A stretch of 64,000 nt of DNA from Gorsachius magnificus (taxonomy: Eukaryota; Chordata; Aves; Pelecaniformes; Ardeidae). The position numbers and the translations under genes were made by a program. Positions 1 to 13,500 of this stretch are shown here, in pieces; the stretch's first letter is position 1, and every line of letters begins with the position of its first letter. Below the pieces are notes generated by a model, which saw only the letters and a program-made list of their open reading frames with translations, had not been told where the DNA came from and did no database searches. Location: NCBI GenBank assembly GCA_034008185.1, contig CM067081.1, forward strand, positions 25,418,806 to 25,482,805, written 5' to 3'.

Positions 1-646
1 AGTGTAATGGACACATACAAGCTGAAATTCATCAAGAAAAAAGACCTCATTTATTGCAGATTAAGAGGAGGTGGTTGTAGATGGCTTTCAGTAATGTCAA
101 TCTGAAGTTTAGTTGAAAAAAATCAGTCAAATGCAGACAAACGTATTAATGGATTTACTGTTAATGCTGCTAATACTTTATGTAAAGTGTTTCTGGAAGA
201 ATTATAGTCTTTTGTAATGTAATATATCAGTGTTAGAGATTTCTTCATCCTTAACTTTCTCTTGCTCTGTTACTTTAAGGATTTTACAAATGCTTTTACT
301 GTTCTCAGGGAGCTGAATTAAAAGGACATACTGGCAAACTTCAGCCCATTTATGGTATTGAGTCAGATGGGAGAAATAGTTGGTCTTTAAGACTGTGGTG
401 TCGTATTAGAGAACTCTTGACAGCTATATTGTGCTCTTATTTCTTGTTCACATTCAAAAGGTGATGTTGAACTAATAAGAATGTCAAGAATGGTAGAAAA
501 GAGCAGTATTGTAAACAGTCCTTGTCTTTATTACCAGAAAAAAGACTGAAATAATGAGGTGAATGATGTGTAGGTAATATCAACTAATTTTAGCTACTAC
601 CTTTTCAAAGAACTGTTGTGGCCAGTTGTTCTTTTCGTGGTGTCTC

Positions 647-668
647 TTTTTTTTTTTTTTTTTTTTTT
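647..668 (+). repeat. T22 homopolymer
   Basis: Uninterrupted run of 22 T in the intron before exon 1 of the window. Confidence 0.95.
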
Positions 669-1413
669 CTTTAATAAGCAAAAGAAAAGATTTGGTGAAC
701 AGTAAGTACATGTTAACTGCACAAATATTAGTACACATTTCCAAAGTATGTGTTAAGCTTCAGTTAAGCAAGTATAATGCAAACCAGTGGTAATGAAAAT
801 ATACTGGAGAAGGCCTTGTTTTATCTTTGTTAGTGCTAATTTTAACTATGAAAGAAAAACGTCTATTGTAACTCAGCATTTTTAAATACAGGCTTAAATA
901 GAGGCTTTAAATACAAGATCAGATACTGTGTATCTCAGATCTTGGGTACTTAGTGTGATGTTCTGTAAAAACTTGTTTTCTGAAAACTTTTTTCTTAAAT
1001 GTTTGTAATTAAATACTATTCTAGACAACTGTAAACCTTTATGTGCAGACAAATGTAGAATGAGTTTTGTGGGTTTTGTTGTGCTTGAATTTGTGTAAGC
1101 TTGTACAGGCACCTACCAGGTTTCCTAACAGGATCAGTAACCTGTAAATGAGGTTTAAAAAGATTTATGTATCTGTGTATTTTTCACCAGGCTTTGTTCA
1201 CGTTGGCTTTTGTCTCTACCTTGCTTTTTGTTTTCACTGCCTTTGTTATTTCGTCTTCTCCCAATGAAAGTGAAGAGGTTTTTTTTGTCTTGAAATACAC
1301 ATTACACGTTAATCTATATTATGATATTTCTGGAGGTGTATAAGTGTGTTGGTGTAAAAGCTGTACAAAACAGAACTCTGGTTTCTTTGGTTGTTTTCTT
1401 TCTTTTTAAACTT

Positions 1414-1428
1414 AAAAAAAAAAAAAAA
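1414..1428 (+). repeat. A15 homopolymer near an acceptor
   Basis: Fifteen A ending 16 bases before the AG of exon 1, where a pyrimidine tract would normally lie. Confidence 0.95.
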
Positions 1429-1444
1429 TGTGTTCATTTTCCAG

Positions 1445-1560
1445 AGCAATGACAATGAAGAACGCCTGCAGGTTGTAAAACTTCTAGCAAAAATGTTTGG
1501 GGCGAAAGATTCGGAGTTGGCATCTCAAAACAAACCACTTTGGCAGTGCTACTTGGGGAG
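1445..1560 (+). CDS. PDS5B: PDS5B exon 1 of window (HEAT region)
   Basis: Encodes [18 protein letters not shown] and on to CYLG plus two bases of an Arg codon (116 bp, enters in phase 0). Acceptor is ttccag, donor gtatat. The first Ser corresponds to about human residue 283. The branch/pyrimidine region upstream is interrupted by 15 adenines. Confidence 0.95.
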
Positions 1561-4500
1561 GTATATGCAGGTTTAGTTCCCTTCCTAGGAGGGGAAAAAT
1601 ATTAATGAAGTATAATTCAACTTTTTTTTTTAAGTGACACTGTTAAGTGAGAGTTCCCTCCTGCTGCTTTATCTGAAATCCGACAGATAATGTTGAAGAG
1701 ATTATTTTACATATATCTTCTGCATCTGTGATTCTGCAGAGTAAACAATTACAAATTTTCTAGCAACTGTCTTTATTGCCATTGTAAAGAAAAAGGAATA
1801 GTTTGTTTTAATTTCTTCAGAAGTGAAAATATTCAATGAGGTATTAATTCTAAAACAATATCAAATTACATTTGCAGTATTAGGTGATATCAGAACTGGT
1901 TTTGAGGCTTTTATGTACAGCATTAGTACATTGGTTTCAATTTTTTTTTAATGGTAGAAGTGCCTTAAAAGAGGTATGTAGTATTTACAATGCTGTAAAC
2001 ACAGTCTTTTTAGAAATATTCTGTTTGAGACAGAAAATACAGCTGGAGTTTGTAGTCAGGAGATACTTAAGTATGGCTACTATGGTGGAAGTGGCTTTGA
2101 TTTGAGTAAATGAGGATAAATTATTACAAATGCAGTAGGTTACAATTTAGCATTCAATCATATCAAAACTAGAGTCCTCAAAGGAATGCTACTTTTAAAA
2201 TTACAGGAAACTTAATTGAAGGAAGGCCTTTTGCTTGAAAGTATATAACTATTTAAAACATTGCATGTCATCAAAAAATACCAGATCTAATTGGGCCCAA
2301 AGGAAAATGCTTTACTGTGTTATAATGTGAAGCAACGTGAATACGTGCAATCTCATAGTTATAATCACACCTTTTTTCAAGGTTAACTAAGTTATAATAG
2401 CAGTGTTATCAAAGGAACCATTCTTAAAATCTCTTGATTTTGAAACCAAACATATCTGATTTTTACTAAAACAGTTATTCTTTAAAACCTCTTCATTTGA
2501 TACATAAGCATTTTAACAACAGTAATGTTCTAAAATTTGATTTTTAATTTGTTTAAAACCAAGCATTTTGAGGACAAAAGAGTTGTTTGTAATTCTCATT
2601 ACATCAGTAGTTTTATTATAAATCTATTTGAAACCAAACTAAACATGAGAAAGTACTAGTTTTCAAGCATCAAACTTAATTCAGTCTTTTGGACGGAAAT
2701 CTTACAGAAGTTGAAGTGATCAGTCTGGGAAGAAATTTGTACTAGGCTAGATGCCCATTTGTTTGCTATCTGTCATACAGCTTAAAGAGGGGATGAATAT
2801 CTTGGTCTTATGAGACTTTTAGTTGCCAATACATGGTTTCATGGTTAAATACATGGAGTCTTACAGAAAAGATAGTTAAAACATGTCAGACATCTTTCTA
2901 ATAAATAGTTGTTATCTGCCTGGGAGTTTTTCATGTGTACCAGGAGAAGATATTTCTCTTTGTGTTCAGAACACAAATTAATAAACGAGTACAGGAATTT
3001 TTTCTTAAGCTGAAGATAGTCTACTTAATACTGTGAAATCAGACATGTTTTGTGCATGTGTCTGTGCATGGGAAGCATAAAAATATTTTCAGAGGTATTT
3101 GAGATTGTGTAGAAATAAACGATTTGCTTTGGTAAAAGTGATATTTTTGCTGTTGTAATGCACTCTTTTTTTCTAAATAGGTTTAATGATATCCATGTAC
3201 CTATTCGTCTTGAGTGTGTGAAATTTGCAAGTCACTGCCTTATGAACCATCCTGACTTAGCAAAAGACTTAACAGGTACCAGATTTATTTTAACATTAAA
3301 ATACAATTTTAAGTCTCCTGGACAAGTCAGGAAGGTTAGTTGTAATCCGAAATAACATTGTCAGATGTTGTGAAGGATGTAATTGAGGTTGGAGTGCTAA
3401 GTCACAGAGTCCCTGCCTTCAGTGCTGCTTCTCAGGCTGAGAGGATTGTACATAAAGAATGCCTTAAACAGAAGAGATCACTCTCCCTCTCTTACAGTAG
3501 TTACATTCCCAACTGCTGTTGAAATGAAGCACCGTGGGATCAGGTAAAGACAGCCTGGCTAACCTAATGGTCGTGGCATTTGTTAATTGGGATGTGTAGA
3601 CTCCAGTTCCATAAAGCTGAAATGTGTAAATATTGTGTGGCCACTGCCTAAAACATGAAAACAGTCCTTGTTAACCATGACCACAACTGTTGGCTCCTGC
3701 TCCTTGAGATCAAAACCAGCCTGTAATTCAGGACCTCTGTAGGAAGAAGGCAACCGGCATAGATTGTTGTTCCCAATGTCTTTATGAAAGAAGTGTAATT
3801 ACAAGAGAATGGGTGGGTTGTTTTCTTTTTATTCCCCCCAAAGTGTATATGGAGACTGTATCTTCCCTTGATCAATAAACTCCTACTTTTTGTAGTTCTT
3901 TGGAGGTAATATCTTTGCCTGTTTGCTCTAAGGAGGGAATTTAAAGGGCTGTTAAATGCATGGGATTGCTCTCCTGCTTGCTGAGCATTTGTCAAGTTAG
4001 ACACAAATACAGGCAGGCTAGAGTCATGCCGCAGTTATTGGTATTTGTTAAGACAGCTTAAAAAAAAAAAAAGTTTCTGGACCTTTCCCTAATGGAATGG
4101 TAAAGATATTTCCTCTTTGATTATCATAATTGTATTTTCAAGGGTGGGTTTTTTCTTTTTTACATTGCGGGAAGACTTTGTGCCCCCTCTAATGGTATCC
4201 TCTGGGAAATGTAATTTTGCTTGCCCCTCCTCTCTCTCCCTGCAACACTTATCAGAGTCAAATTGTTGAAAAATTTCTCTGACTCACTGGTCTTTGAGGC
4301 CAGAATTGTTTTGTGCCATGGCATTGTTCTTCGTTTATTTTAGTTTATTATGTTTTCCGGTGGAACAAACCTGTTTTTTAAAAATGTCTTATTTATATTT
4401 CCAATTTCATAACCTCCATAAGTGCAAAGCTCTATTTCTTGATGTGCTCTTTTGAAACTTGTGCTGATTACCAGAAATGTTAATGGGCAGTATTTCAGAT

Positions 4501-7500
4501 GAGACTTGACAATTTTCACTGGTTATTGAACAGTAATAAGAGAATAGTAACCTCTGGTTATTCCATTTAGAGTAAACTTTGAATTTTCAATGTTTCTTAA
4601 TGTTCTCAATGTTTCACTGATGTATGCTGTGTACAGTGATCTTATAACTTATGTGTGCATTTTCCTACCCATTTGTGCTTCTAAATTAACCTAAAATACA
4701 TAATTCTAAAATGATAAATGAACATTGCCATTTTATTCTTTGTCAGCTTTCTAAAATAACAACAGGTAGCTAACGTGTTTGACACTTAAGCAGAAATCTT
4801 AAAATGATGATAGTATAAGATTATTGATACTACCAAATAAGTAGCAATGGGCCAAAATGATGTAGAAACATTGTTTTAAGTTGAATAAACTAGAATGTGT
4901 CTAAATAAGCATTATAGCTTGGTCAAAGAGCATGCTTTTGAAGTGTGTCTCTTGATTTGTCCCTGCTTACAATGCTTACATGGCTTACACTGTGGAGTAT
5001 TCCCAGAGAATGTGAACTAGATTCCTTGTGGATAATACAGAAGTTGTGGTCAGGAGTGCAACTAATGTGCTCCAGCAGCCAAAAGGGATGGAGTCTGCAG
5101 GAAGACAGTAGCCTTTAGCCTGAAGTAAGACTTTAAAATGTATATAGTGTGGATATCAAGTCCTCAGCACTGTCTGTTCTGCTCTACAGATCCAACTCTG
5201 TTGGGCTGTAATAGTTGCTGATGTAGACATAGCCTAACAACTATATGAAATAATAGAAATAAAAATGTAGCCTCATAACTCTTATTTTCATAATGCCAGA
5301 AATATAAATATTTGATATTCTAAGCTAATAAAAGTTTTACTGACATTTCAGTTAAACTTGGAGAAAACTGTTGGTTTCTTACTGTTGATCCTCAGAGCAG
5401 TAGAAAAGCATGTTTTCTACTTCTGTCAGTTGAGTACTGACTAGAGAAAGTAAAGTAGCTGAAGTTGTGTACTTACAATGAAATACTTATTCTGTTTTTT
5501 CCAGAATATCTTAAAGTAAGGTCACATGATCCTGAAGAGGCCATAAGGCATGATGTTATAGTATCCATAGTTACTGCTGCTAAAAAAGATCTTTTGCTTG
5601 TCAATGATAATCTGCTTAATTTTGTCAGAGAACGAACACTGGACAAACGGGTAAGACATAATTAGTACTAATAATTTTAAAAAATGCTGAACTAATTTTA
5701 AAATTACTAATGAAAACGAATATAATGCAAACAATTTTGAAGCAGTCTATTTAATGAGGCATCTTTTTCCCCAACTGGAGTGCCGCATTTTTCATTGTGC
5801 TGTATTTTTGTTTAAGATAGTATGATAAAAAAAAAATAATAGGCTGAAGCACAACAATGTTGCTCCAGTTGTCTAGTTTAAAGTAAAACAATACCTTTGT
5901 AAAACATTCTAACATTTTTCATAAGAGGTTTTGCAAGCAGGTTTCCAAGTGTATTGTAGATTACCAATGGGAAATGTTCCACTATCAGAGGTAGCTGGTT
6001 TGCCTCATTTAAGTAGATCATTGGAAGACTGCAAATTAGTGTAGTAGCTTTCAAATGTGAATAGTCTTGAAATTTAGTTTAGCTATGTTTCATAATTTGG
6101 TAAAATTTGAGGTTTGCTTATGTTAAAGCATGGTAAATAAGGCTGCTGATGGTAAACTTTTCAAATTAACATTATCACTTGATTTTTTTCATTTGGTGAC
6201 ATGCTTGCTCTGCACCTGTAATACAATCGCAAGTATTCAGTATAGACCTGTGAGAAATTCTAAATTCAAGAGGCATACTTGTGTAGTAGTTGCCGATGTT
6301 GAAAGGTCTAGTGTAATAGTAAAAATAACGTGGTGCAATGTATGTACTAATGAGAAAGTGTTGCACTTAGAACTCAATTTAACTTTTTTTGTGAATTAAA
6401 CTATTCTATTTTGGTGTGGAATAGGAAATACCTACTAGGAAATTAGTACGTAGGTATTTTCAGTTTTGAGTTTTGAATGACTAAACTGGGTGCTATTTCT
6501 TTTTCTCAAGTGGAGAGTGAGGAAGGAAGCTATGATGGGACTTGCACAAATATACAAGAAATACTCGTTACAGTCAGAAGCAGGAAAAGAAGCTGCAAAA
6601 CAGATATCATGGATCAAAGATAAACTTCTGCATATATACTACCAAAACAGTATTGATGACCGGTAAGTGAGTCATGAAAACTAGGTGGTAACTTACTATG
6701 CAGGTTTGTTTTTCCCTTGTGCTTAAGTGCTGACAAGAAGGAGGAGACTTGATAATCCTGTATGTTTTGATCCAGTGCATAATCTTATACCGCTGCAGCC
6801 AAATGTTGTCCTGTGTTGTTTTCTTCTTTTTTTTTTTTTCTTTTTAAAGGCCAAAACTGATTCTAAAGGGTGAGATAGGTTGGAATATTTTGAAATTTTA
6901 GCTGTACTTCACCACTGCTACAGTAAAGGAGGCTTTTGTTTATGTTTCAGTGGCTTGCTAATTTTTATGTTAAAATTCAGTATGTAAAATTGCTTTAACA
7001 AACTTGCTTTCAGTTTGCATGTTGTTCCTGTATGCTTTAAGTGAAGTCTAGTACATGCAGTGACAATGGTTAAGGCATCTCATTCTGCAGAAGGTTAGTT
7101 TTTCTGTATAATAGACATGAATTAGAGCCCTGTCCTGGATTTGTGGTGAAAGCAATGCCTCTGTCATACCAGCTATAGACTTGTATATGGTTGTTCATAT
7201 TGAAAAATAAATGGTTCCATATGGGGCACTAGTTTGGGAACTAGTCCACCTTGACTAATCAAGGCAGTCTTGTTTGCATTGGAAATGAGCCTTTGGTCTT
7301 CACAGCATGATTGGATACAAATGGCACTGCAAACCCATGCAAAACCTTTCAAAAACTTGTGGCCTCAGTTACGTCCAAAATAAGCAATTATTTCCTGGTA
7401 CCATGGAAGTGGACAGAACCGTCTGGATTTTCGGATCCAATCTCACCCACTCACTCACATTTTTCTTAAACTTTGGGATCTTTTTAAACTAGCTGGGTTT

Positions 7501-10500
7501 GGGTTTTGACCACCCCCTCCAATTGCATGTAAGGATTTTCTTCTCATTTCTAGCCTAAAAGTACATGGTTGTCTTTTTTTACCTATTTACAAGGTTCTGT
7601 TAACCTTGATCTCAATTTGCAAAAGCCTTGGGCCTTTTTGATATTTAAGATTGCAACATGGGTTTAGTTTTCCTTTTGTTTTTTCTTCTCAGTCTTTCCT
7701 AGGTAACTGGCAGACCCAACCCTTTCTCTCTTCCTGTTTCCAGATAAGGAACTTCCATGTTACAGCAGGAGCTTTTAATAATTTCCATGTGAATGTAGCG
7801 CATTTTTATTGTGGAAGCAGAAGAAATGGGATAAACTGAGCCCTTGGGGAAGGGGATGGGGAGGGGTGGGGGGAAGTCAGCTCCTTCTGGGCTTCATGAT
7901 AACATGTGACAGAACAAACATGATATTTCTTCTTTTATTTTAGGCCTATTAATTTGGATCAATTCATGAATTTACCCAAATACTGACCTTTAATGAAATT
8001 CACTGATAACATCTTTTTGGGCTGATAATTAAGAGACATCCTTCTCTAAAACCTTTTTGTTCCTATAGATCTAAGATTAAGACATCTGATTTTGATAATG
8101 TCATCTCTTAAACGTTCTACTGCTAACATTATGTCTTCTGTTATATGTTTTTCTTTAGCTTATGCTGAGTTACATTGCAAGTTAAGGAACTTGACCTTTA
8201 GGTTTTTGAGTAACCCATCTTTACATGGAATAACTGATCTCTAGCTAGGTCTGAGAGTTTTTGAATGAATGTTTTAGTAATTCAAGACCACTTTCTTGCT
8301 TTACAGTTTGAGTTTCTTAATCCTGTTTTTCAGGTTACTTGTGGAACGCATCTTTGCTCAGTACATGGTCCCTCACAACTTGGAAACAAATGAACGAATG
8401 AAATGTTTATATTACCTTTACGCAACACTGGATTCAAATGCTGTGAAGTATGTGCTATTTTTGACTTCTTGCAAAATAATCATTAATACAATTCTTAATG
8501 TAAATTAGTTCTAAACTGTTATGAGTAGCCGAAGCCAGTGGACAAAAGTAGTTTGCAAACTATCATGAAATACAATGTAGCAATAGTATCTATTTTTCAA
8601 ATAGGATTTTTTTTGGAAAAAAAACCCCAACCCAAAAACCAAACCAAACAAAACCCCAACCCCAAAACTTAATAGGGTGTATTCTAGTAAGGTATGGTAC
8701 CTTTTAAACATAAGCAGCGAAAAAAAAGTACTGTCAAAAATCTGGCAAGAAGCTTGAGTGCATGTCAGTCCTTTTATGTCTGAAAAGAGATAGCAAAGAT
8801 ATTAGCATTGACTAGCCCTAGATCTTATCTGACAAGTTCTCGATGAATATACTCCCATGTTTTAGCAGCCAGGATGACTTAAGAGTGGGAAGGAATTACT
8901 TGTTTGTCTTTCCTCCTTCAATATGCATTTCACTTATAATTATGTTACGTGCCTTCTCTAGCTTAAAACGTGTAGATGCACATGAATTTGAAGTTTTGCT
9001 CCTGTAATGTTCAGGTTGCCTGAATTTAGTTAGTTTTACTTTGTTTTTCATTGAGTAGTGCTTCAGACACTTGAATATAGTTTTTTCTCATGTGGGAGAT
9101 GAGAAAAAGCTTTGAATATCAAAGAATGGCTTAAAAAAGCCTTCAAATACTACAGAAACTGATGTTTGAATCCCCTGCATTTCTTGTATTACCTGCTTAA
9201 AGCTATTACAACTGTAACAACCTAAGATAAGAATAGTGTAGTAAAAATAAAAAGTTACTATCCTAGTAATTTTTAGTATGGGCTAAATAAAATGAGGAAT
9301 GGCTTCTTTTCAGTACTTGTTATTTCAGGCAACAAATCACTTTTGAATTCTAGTTTTCATATGCAGCAGTACTCATCTTAAAGACATAGTATCTTCAGTT
9401 AGTTACATAGAGCTTACTTTTTACTTGTGGATTCTGGAAGGTTTTTTAATGAAACTGACTTTTTTTTCGTATGACTTATTTCTTCTGGAAAGTGTGTTAA
9501 TTTTCAATTTTGTTGAGTATCTCTACTGTGTCTCTTACAAGTCTAATCATGTCCACTTTTCACAATTTAACTAGTAGCAGCTTTCTGTGTGCAAGAAAAA
9601 CATTGTTTTGATGATAAAAATCTTGAACATCTGCTTTAACCTGCTTCTTGGAATGTTCTTAGAGTGATTTCAGCCTTGTACAAATGAGTTCTTTATGGGC
9701 CAGAAATCAGTTACTTCCAACTTTTAAAGGCTGTGTAGTTAAGCACCTAAAATGAAACTTGTTTCAAAATTATACTTTGTTCTAGTCTAATTTGACCAAT
9801 TAAATTTTCCATATCATGCCATTAGGAACCATTTAGCCTTTGCTCACACAGCACTGAAATTTTAGGTGATAAGCACATTCCTGAGTCTGAAGTTGAATAG
9901 AATTTAAAGGCTCTTATTGGACAGTTGTGTTATTTATTGATTAGATGACTTTGACAGCTCTGTTTTTTTATTTTTTTAGAGCATTGAATGAAATGTGGAA
10001 ATGTCAAAATCTGCTACGACATCAAGTAAAGGATTTAGTTGACCTAATAAAACAACCCAAAGTGAGTGCAATTTATCTTTATCCCACAGTGAACATGCAG
10101 AATAAGCTATTTTTTAATTCCATTTGATTTACTATCCTAAGCTTATTTTTAATGACAGATAGAAAATATTGTGGAAGTTAACTGATATTCCATTAGACTA
10201 TACTTGCAAGTAGGAAATGTGTATACATTTTTTTAGTAAAAGTGAAGAGGTAGGGGTGTTGTAGAAATTTTAAAAAGATGTTGCCAGTCATTTGATACTA
10301 CAATATTTGCTCCCAGTGTTTGAGTTAGATCTTGCCAGGATTGTTCTGGCTCTTGAAAAGAGGGAAAAAACAGCATGTTATTTTTGACTGCCAAATCGAG
10401 TAGTTAAGAGAAAGTATTTATACACCCTAGCTTCTTATTTTATGTATGATTAGTAACATTCAAGAAATCAGAATATTTTTATCCCAACAGGTTACTTGTT

Positions 10501-13500
10501 TCTCTTCCCTCTTGGAAAACTCTTCAATGTTGTATTGGAGATAATCGGACTACAATTACATTCTTTTTTTACAAATTTGTTCATGAGATTTAAATATTCT
10601 CATAAATAAAATTTAGGGTTGTTTTTTTTTTTTTTTAGTTACATGTATGTATATACTTATGTTTTGGGGGAAAAATCAAAATATTAAATTCTGGATATAA
10701 TTTGGAATGTGATATAGAACAGTTTAATCTGGTGCTTTTTTAACAGAAGTACTATATAGTAGAAAGTGTTGACATGCTCACATTCATATACATGTGTGTG
10801 TCATTTTATTATCAATATGTGTATATACTCATATACCACAGTAAATTTCATGAAGTTTTATGACTGAATTATCCATTTCCTGGGATTACCTGAACAGGAA
10901 GAGTAGGTAACTGCATTTTTAGAAGTGTGGTTGGATTATCTAATGTATCTGCTTGGAAATGCTACTGTCTTGCAAAAATCAAAATGCATCCCTTACTGTT
11001 TCAGTCCTGATTGCAGTGAAACTAGTAATTTTGTTCATTTAAAACCTGCTGTAATGTTATTAAATTCTGAGTGCAGTAATTGCTAGTACAACTTTAAAAC
11101 TGCATTTTTGTAAGTGAAATTTAACTTTTCCTTCTGTTTTCAGGGAGATGTAATGAAGCTCTTTCTCAATTGTAAAATATAAAATATGATATGGAATGTA
11201 GGTTTTGATAAATGCCAGCATTCAAAGCAGTGTATGCTGTTGACATGTTTGCATTTGTCCACGTGGCTTTCATCGTATCTTTTGCTATTAAGTACTAATT
11301 CTCTACGCTTTTATTTTGAGTAACAGGACTGCATGGGAGAACTTAGGGCCTTGTGATCTGAGATGCTGTCACAGACAACAAAACAGTTTTGAGTCAGGGA
11401 ATTTTACTTAATTTAGTGTATTGTCAATTAACATAAACTTTTATTATTGATTCTAGTATTGAGAAATAGAAGCAAAAAAATAAACACTTAGGTCCCCAAG
11501 CCCTTTGCTGCATGCTATGCTGTCCCTTTGGTGAGGTGATGGCAGCACAGGAGACGGGGGTCCAGGGAATGGTGGTTCCTTTCCTTTTGCTGCTCTTCAT
11601 TTCTCACTCTCTGCTGCAATATGGGTTCCTCCACCAGCCGCAGTCCCTCTAGAGTTGTACTTTCTCTAATGCCTCCTTTCCACTCCTGCTCCGGTGGCTC
11701 TTAGCCTGGCATCTCTCCTGCCTCTGCTTGGATGTCTCTTCTTTTCCTTTGGCATCTTTCTCTTCTGCTCTGGCATCTGTCTTGTTGCCCCTATTGGCTA
11801 CCACCCTTTCTCAAATATGTTTTCTCAGAGGCACTATAGGCTCCTCTGACGGGTTGAAGTTTTGGTGGGTGGTGGGGTGGTTTGTCAGTAGCAGAGATGG
11901 CTGGAAGTGGCTTTGACTGGCACAGGAGTCCCTGACCTCTTCCTGCACAGGTCACCCCAGCAGCCCTTTGCTACCCCAAACCCTGCCAGTTATACCCAAT
12001 GCAGATTCTTAGCTATTTTTACAAAAACTTTTTTCTGTGATGCTCCTTGTATGTTGGTTTTTAATTTTTTTCCCCAAAATTGGTAATTAATTAATATGAT
12101 TAATTCATTGTGTTTGAGATAAGAGTGCGTGTTCATAATTGGAGTAGAACTGAAGGGACATGGAGTCCAAGGCAGTAATAATCTTGAGACAAATACCCAT
12201 TAGTCATTCAGAGCTGTAGAAACTTTGTTTTCTTTCAGGAAACAAATCTGAAATGAACTAGCAACTCTTTAGAATATAGCTGGGTGTTACTTTTTCACTT
12301 TGGTTGAATTTTGCCGTTCAGTCAGGATAGCTTAATTGTTGATTTTTCTCCTGTAGGTGTTGTCCCTGTGGCAAGTGTAGGCACATTGTGAGGCTCAACT
12401 TAAGGTCTGTTTTAACAGGAACTTTAGCCAGGACTTGAAGACTTAACCAGTATTAGAAGACCAAACCAGTCAGAACCAAAGAAACTCCACAGTACAATTT
12501 TTGGCATTTTTCTTCTGAGTTGCAAGAGGCGTGAATATGGAGATTCTGTATCTGTTGACATTGTTATTTGAATCCTGTAAACCAGATTTTATTTCTGTTT
12601 TCGTCATTTCTTGTCTGAACATGCCTGTTCAGCGGTGACAGCCAAAAGCCCCCAAAAGTACAGCATTCTTCTGACACTAAAAGGTGACGGAAAGTTTTGC
12701 AGAAATACTTAATGGACATTCACTAAAAATGCTGCTTGTCTTAATCTCATGCTGTATTTTTGTTATATTCTGGTCTTTCTGAGGTTGCCGCTATTTTCAA
12801 ACGTTGCCAGATTTTCCACAAATTGGCTAATTAATTTCCTTTTTTTTTTAAATTGTGCTAGAACTCAAAATAATCCTGTTTTCTTTCATAGTACATAGCT
12901 GTAGAACAGAAATTTACTCTGAATAGTTGTAGGATATTCCTTCTGGAAATAGACACTTCCATGTGTTAGCCAAAGTTATTGTAGTAATTTGTAATTTTCT
13001 TATCTCCAAAGCTAACATGGCTTGTTTGAACCTTATTTGAGATCTATATGCAGATTTCATGAAGAAAATGTAAAAAATTAGATGCACCTGAACAAGAATT
13101 TTACCTCTGTATTGAAGTTTTTCCTATCTGCTCCGTTCTAATACTTATAAGAAAATGTCAGTGTCTTGTAACACTTATCTCTTGACATGAACCTGATGAA
13201 AAGGCCCACTTCAGGTGTTCATTTGCCTCATGTTAAGTACTTTAGAAAAAAAAGAACTCTTCTTACCAAGATGAGCCCTCTGACTTGATTTGACATTTTT
13301 TGTTTGTAATTTTTAGGCTTGTCTACTACTAATTTTGTCTGTTACAAAGGTAGTTCTAAAAAAGACTGTTCTTAAATACTTCTCAGTGAAAGCTCATGAA
13401 GTGTCATTGTGTCTTATTTAAATCTTTTCTCAGAAGAATATAATTTCATAGTTGTAGGCCAAAAGTGATGCTATTTACATGCATTTATGAAGTTTTGTAG

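Larger units (their letters stand above)
1..1444 (+). other. PDS5B intron (3' part) before exon 1 of window
   Basis: Unique AT-rich sequence with a 22-base T run (647-668) and an A15 run (1414-1428) just before the acceptor. No gene or recognisable element seen. Confidence 0.8.

Noticed and set aside
3648..4004. 118-codon open frame on the minus strand
   Set aside because: No recognisable motif, lies within an intron, and its length is within chance expectation for the window.
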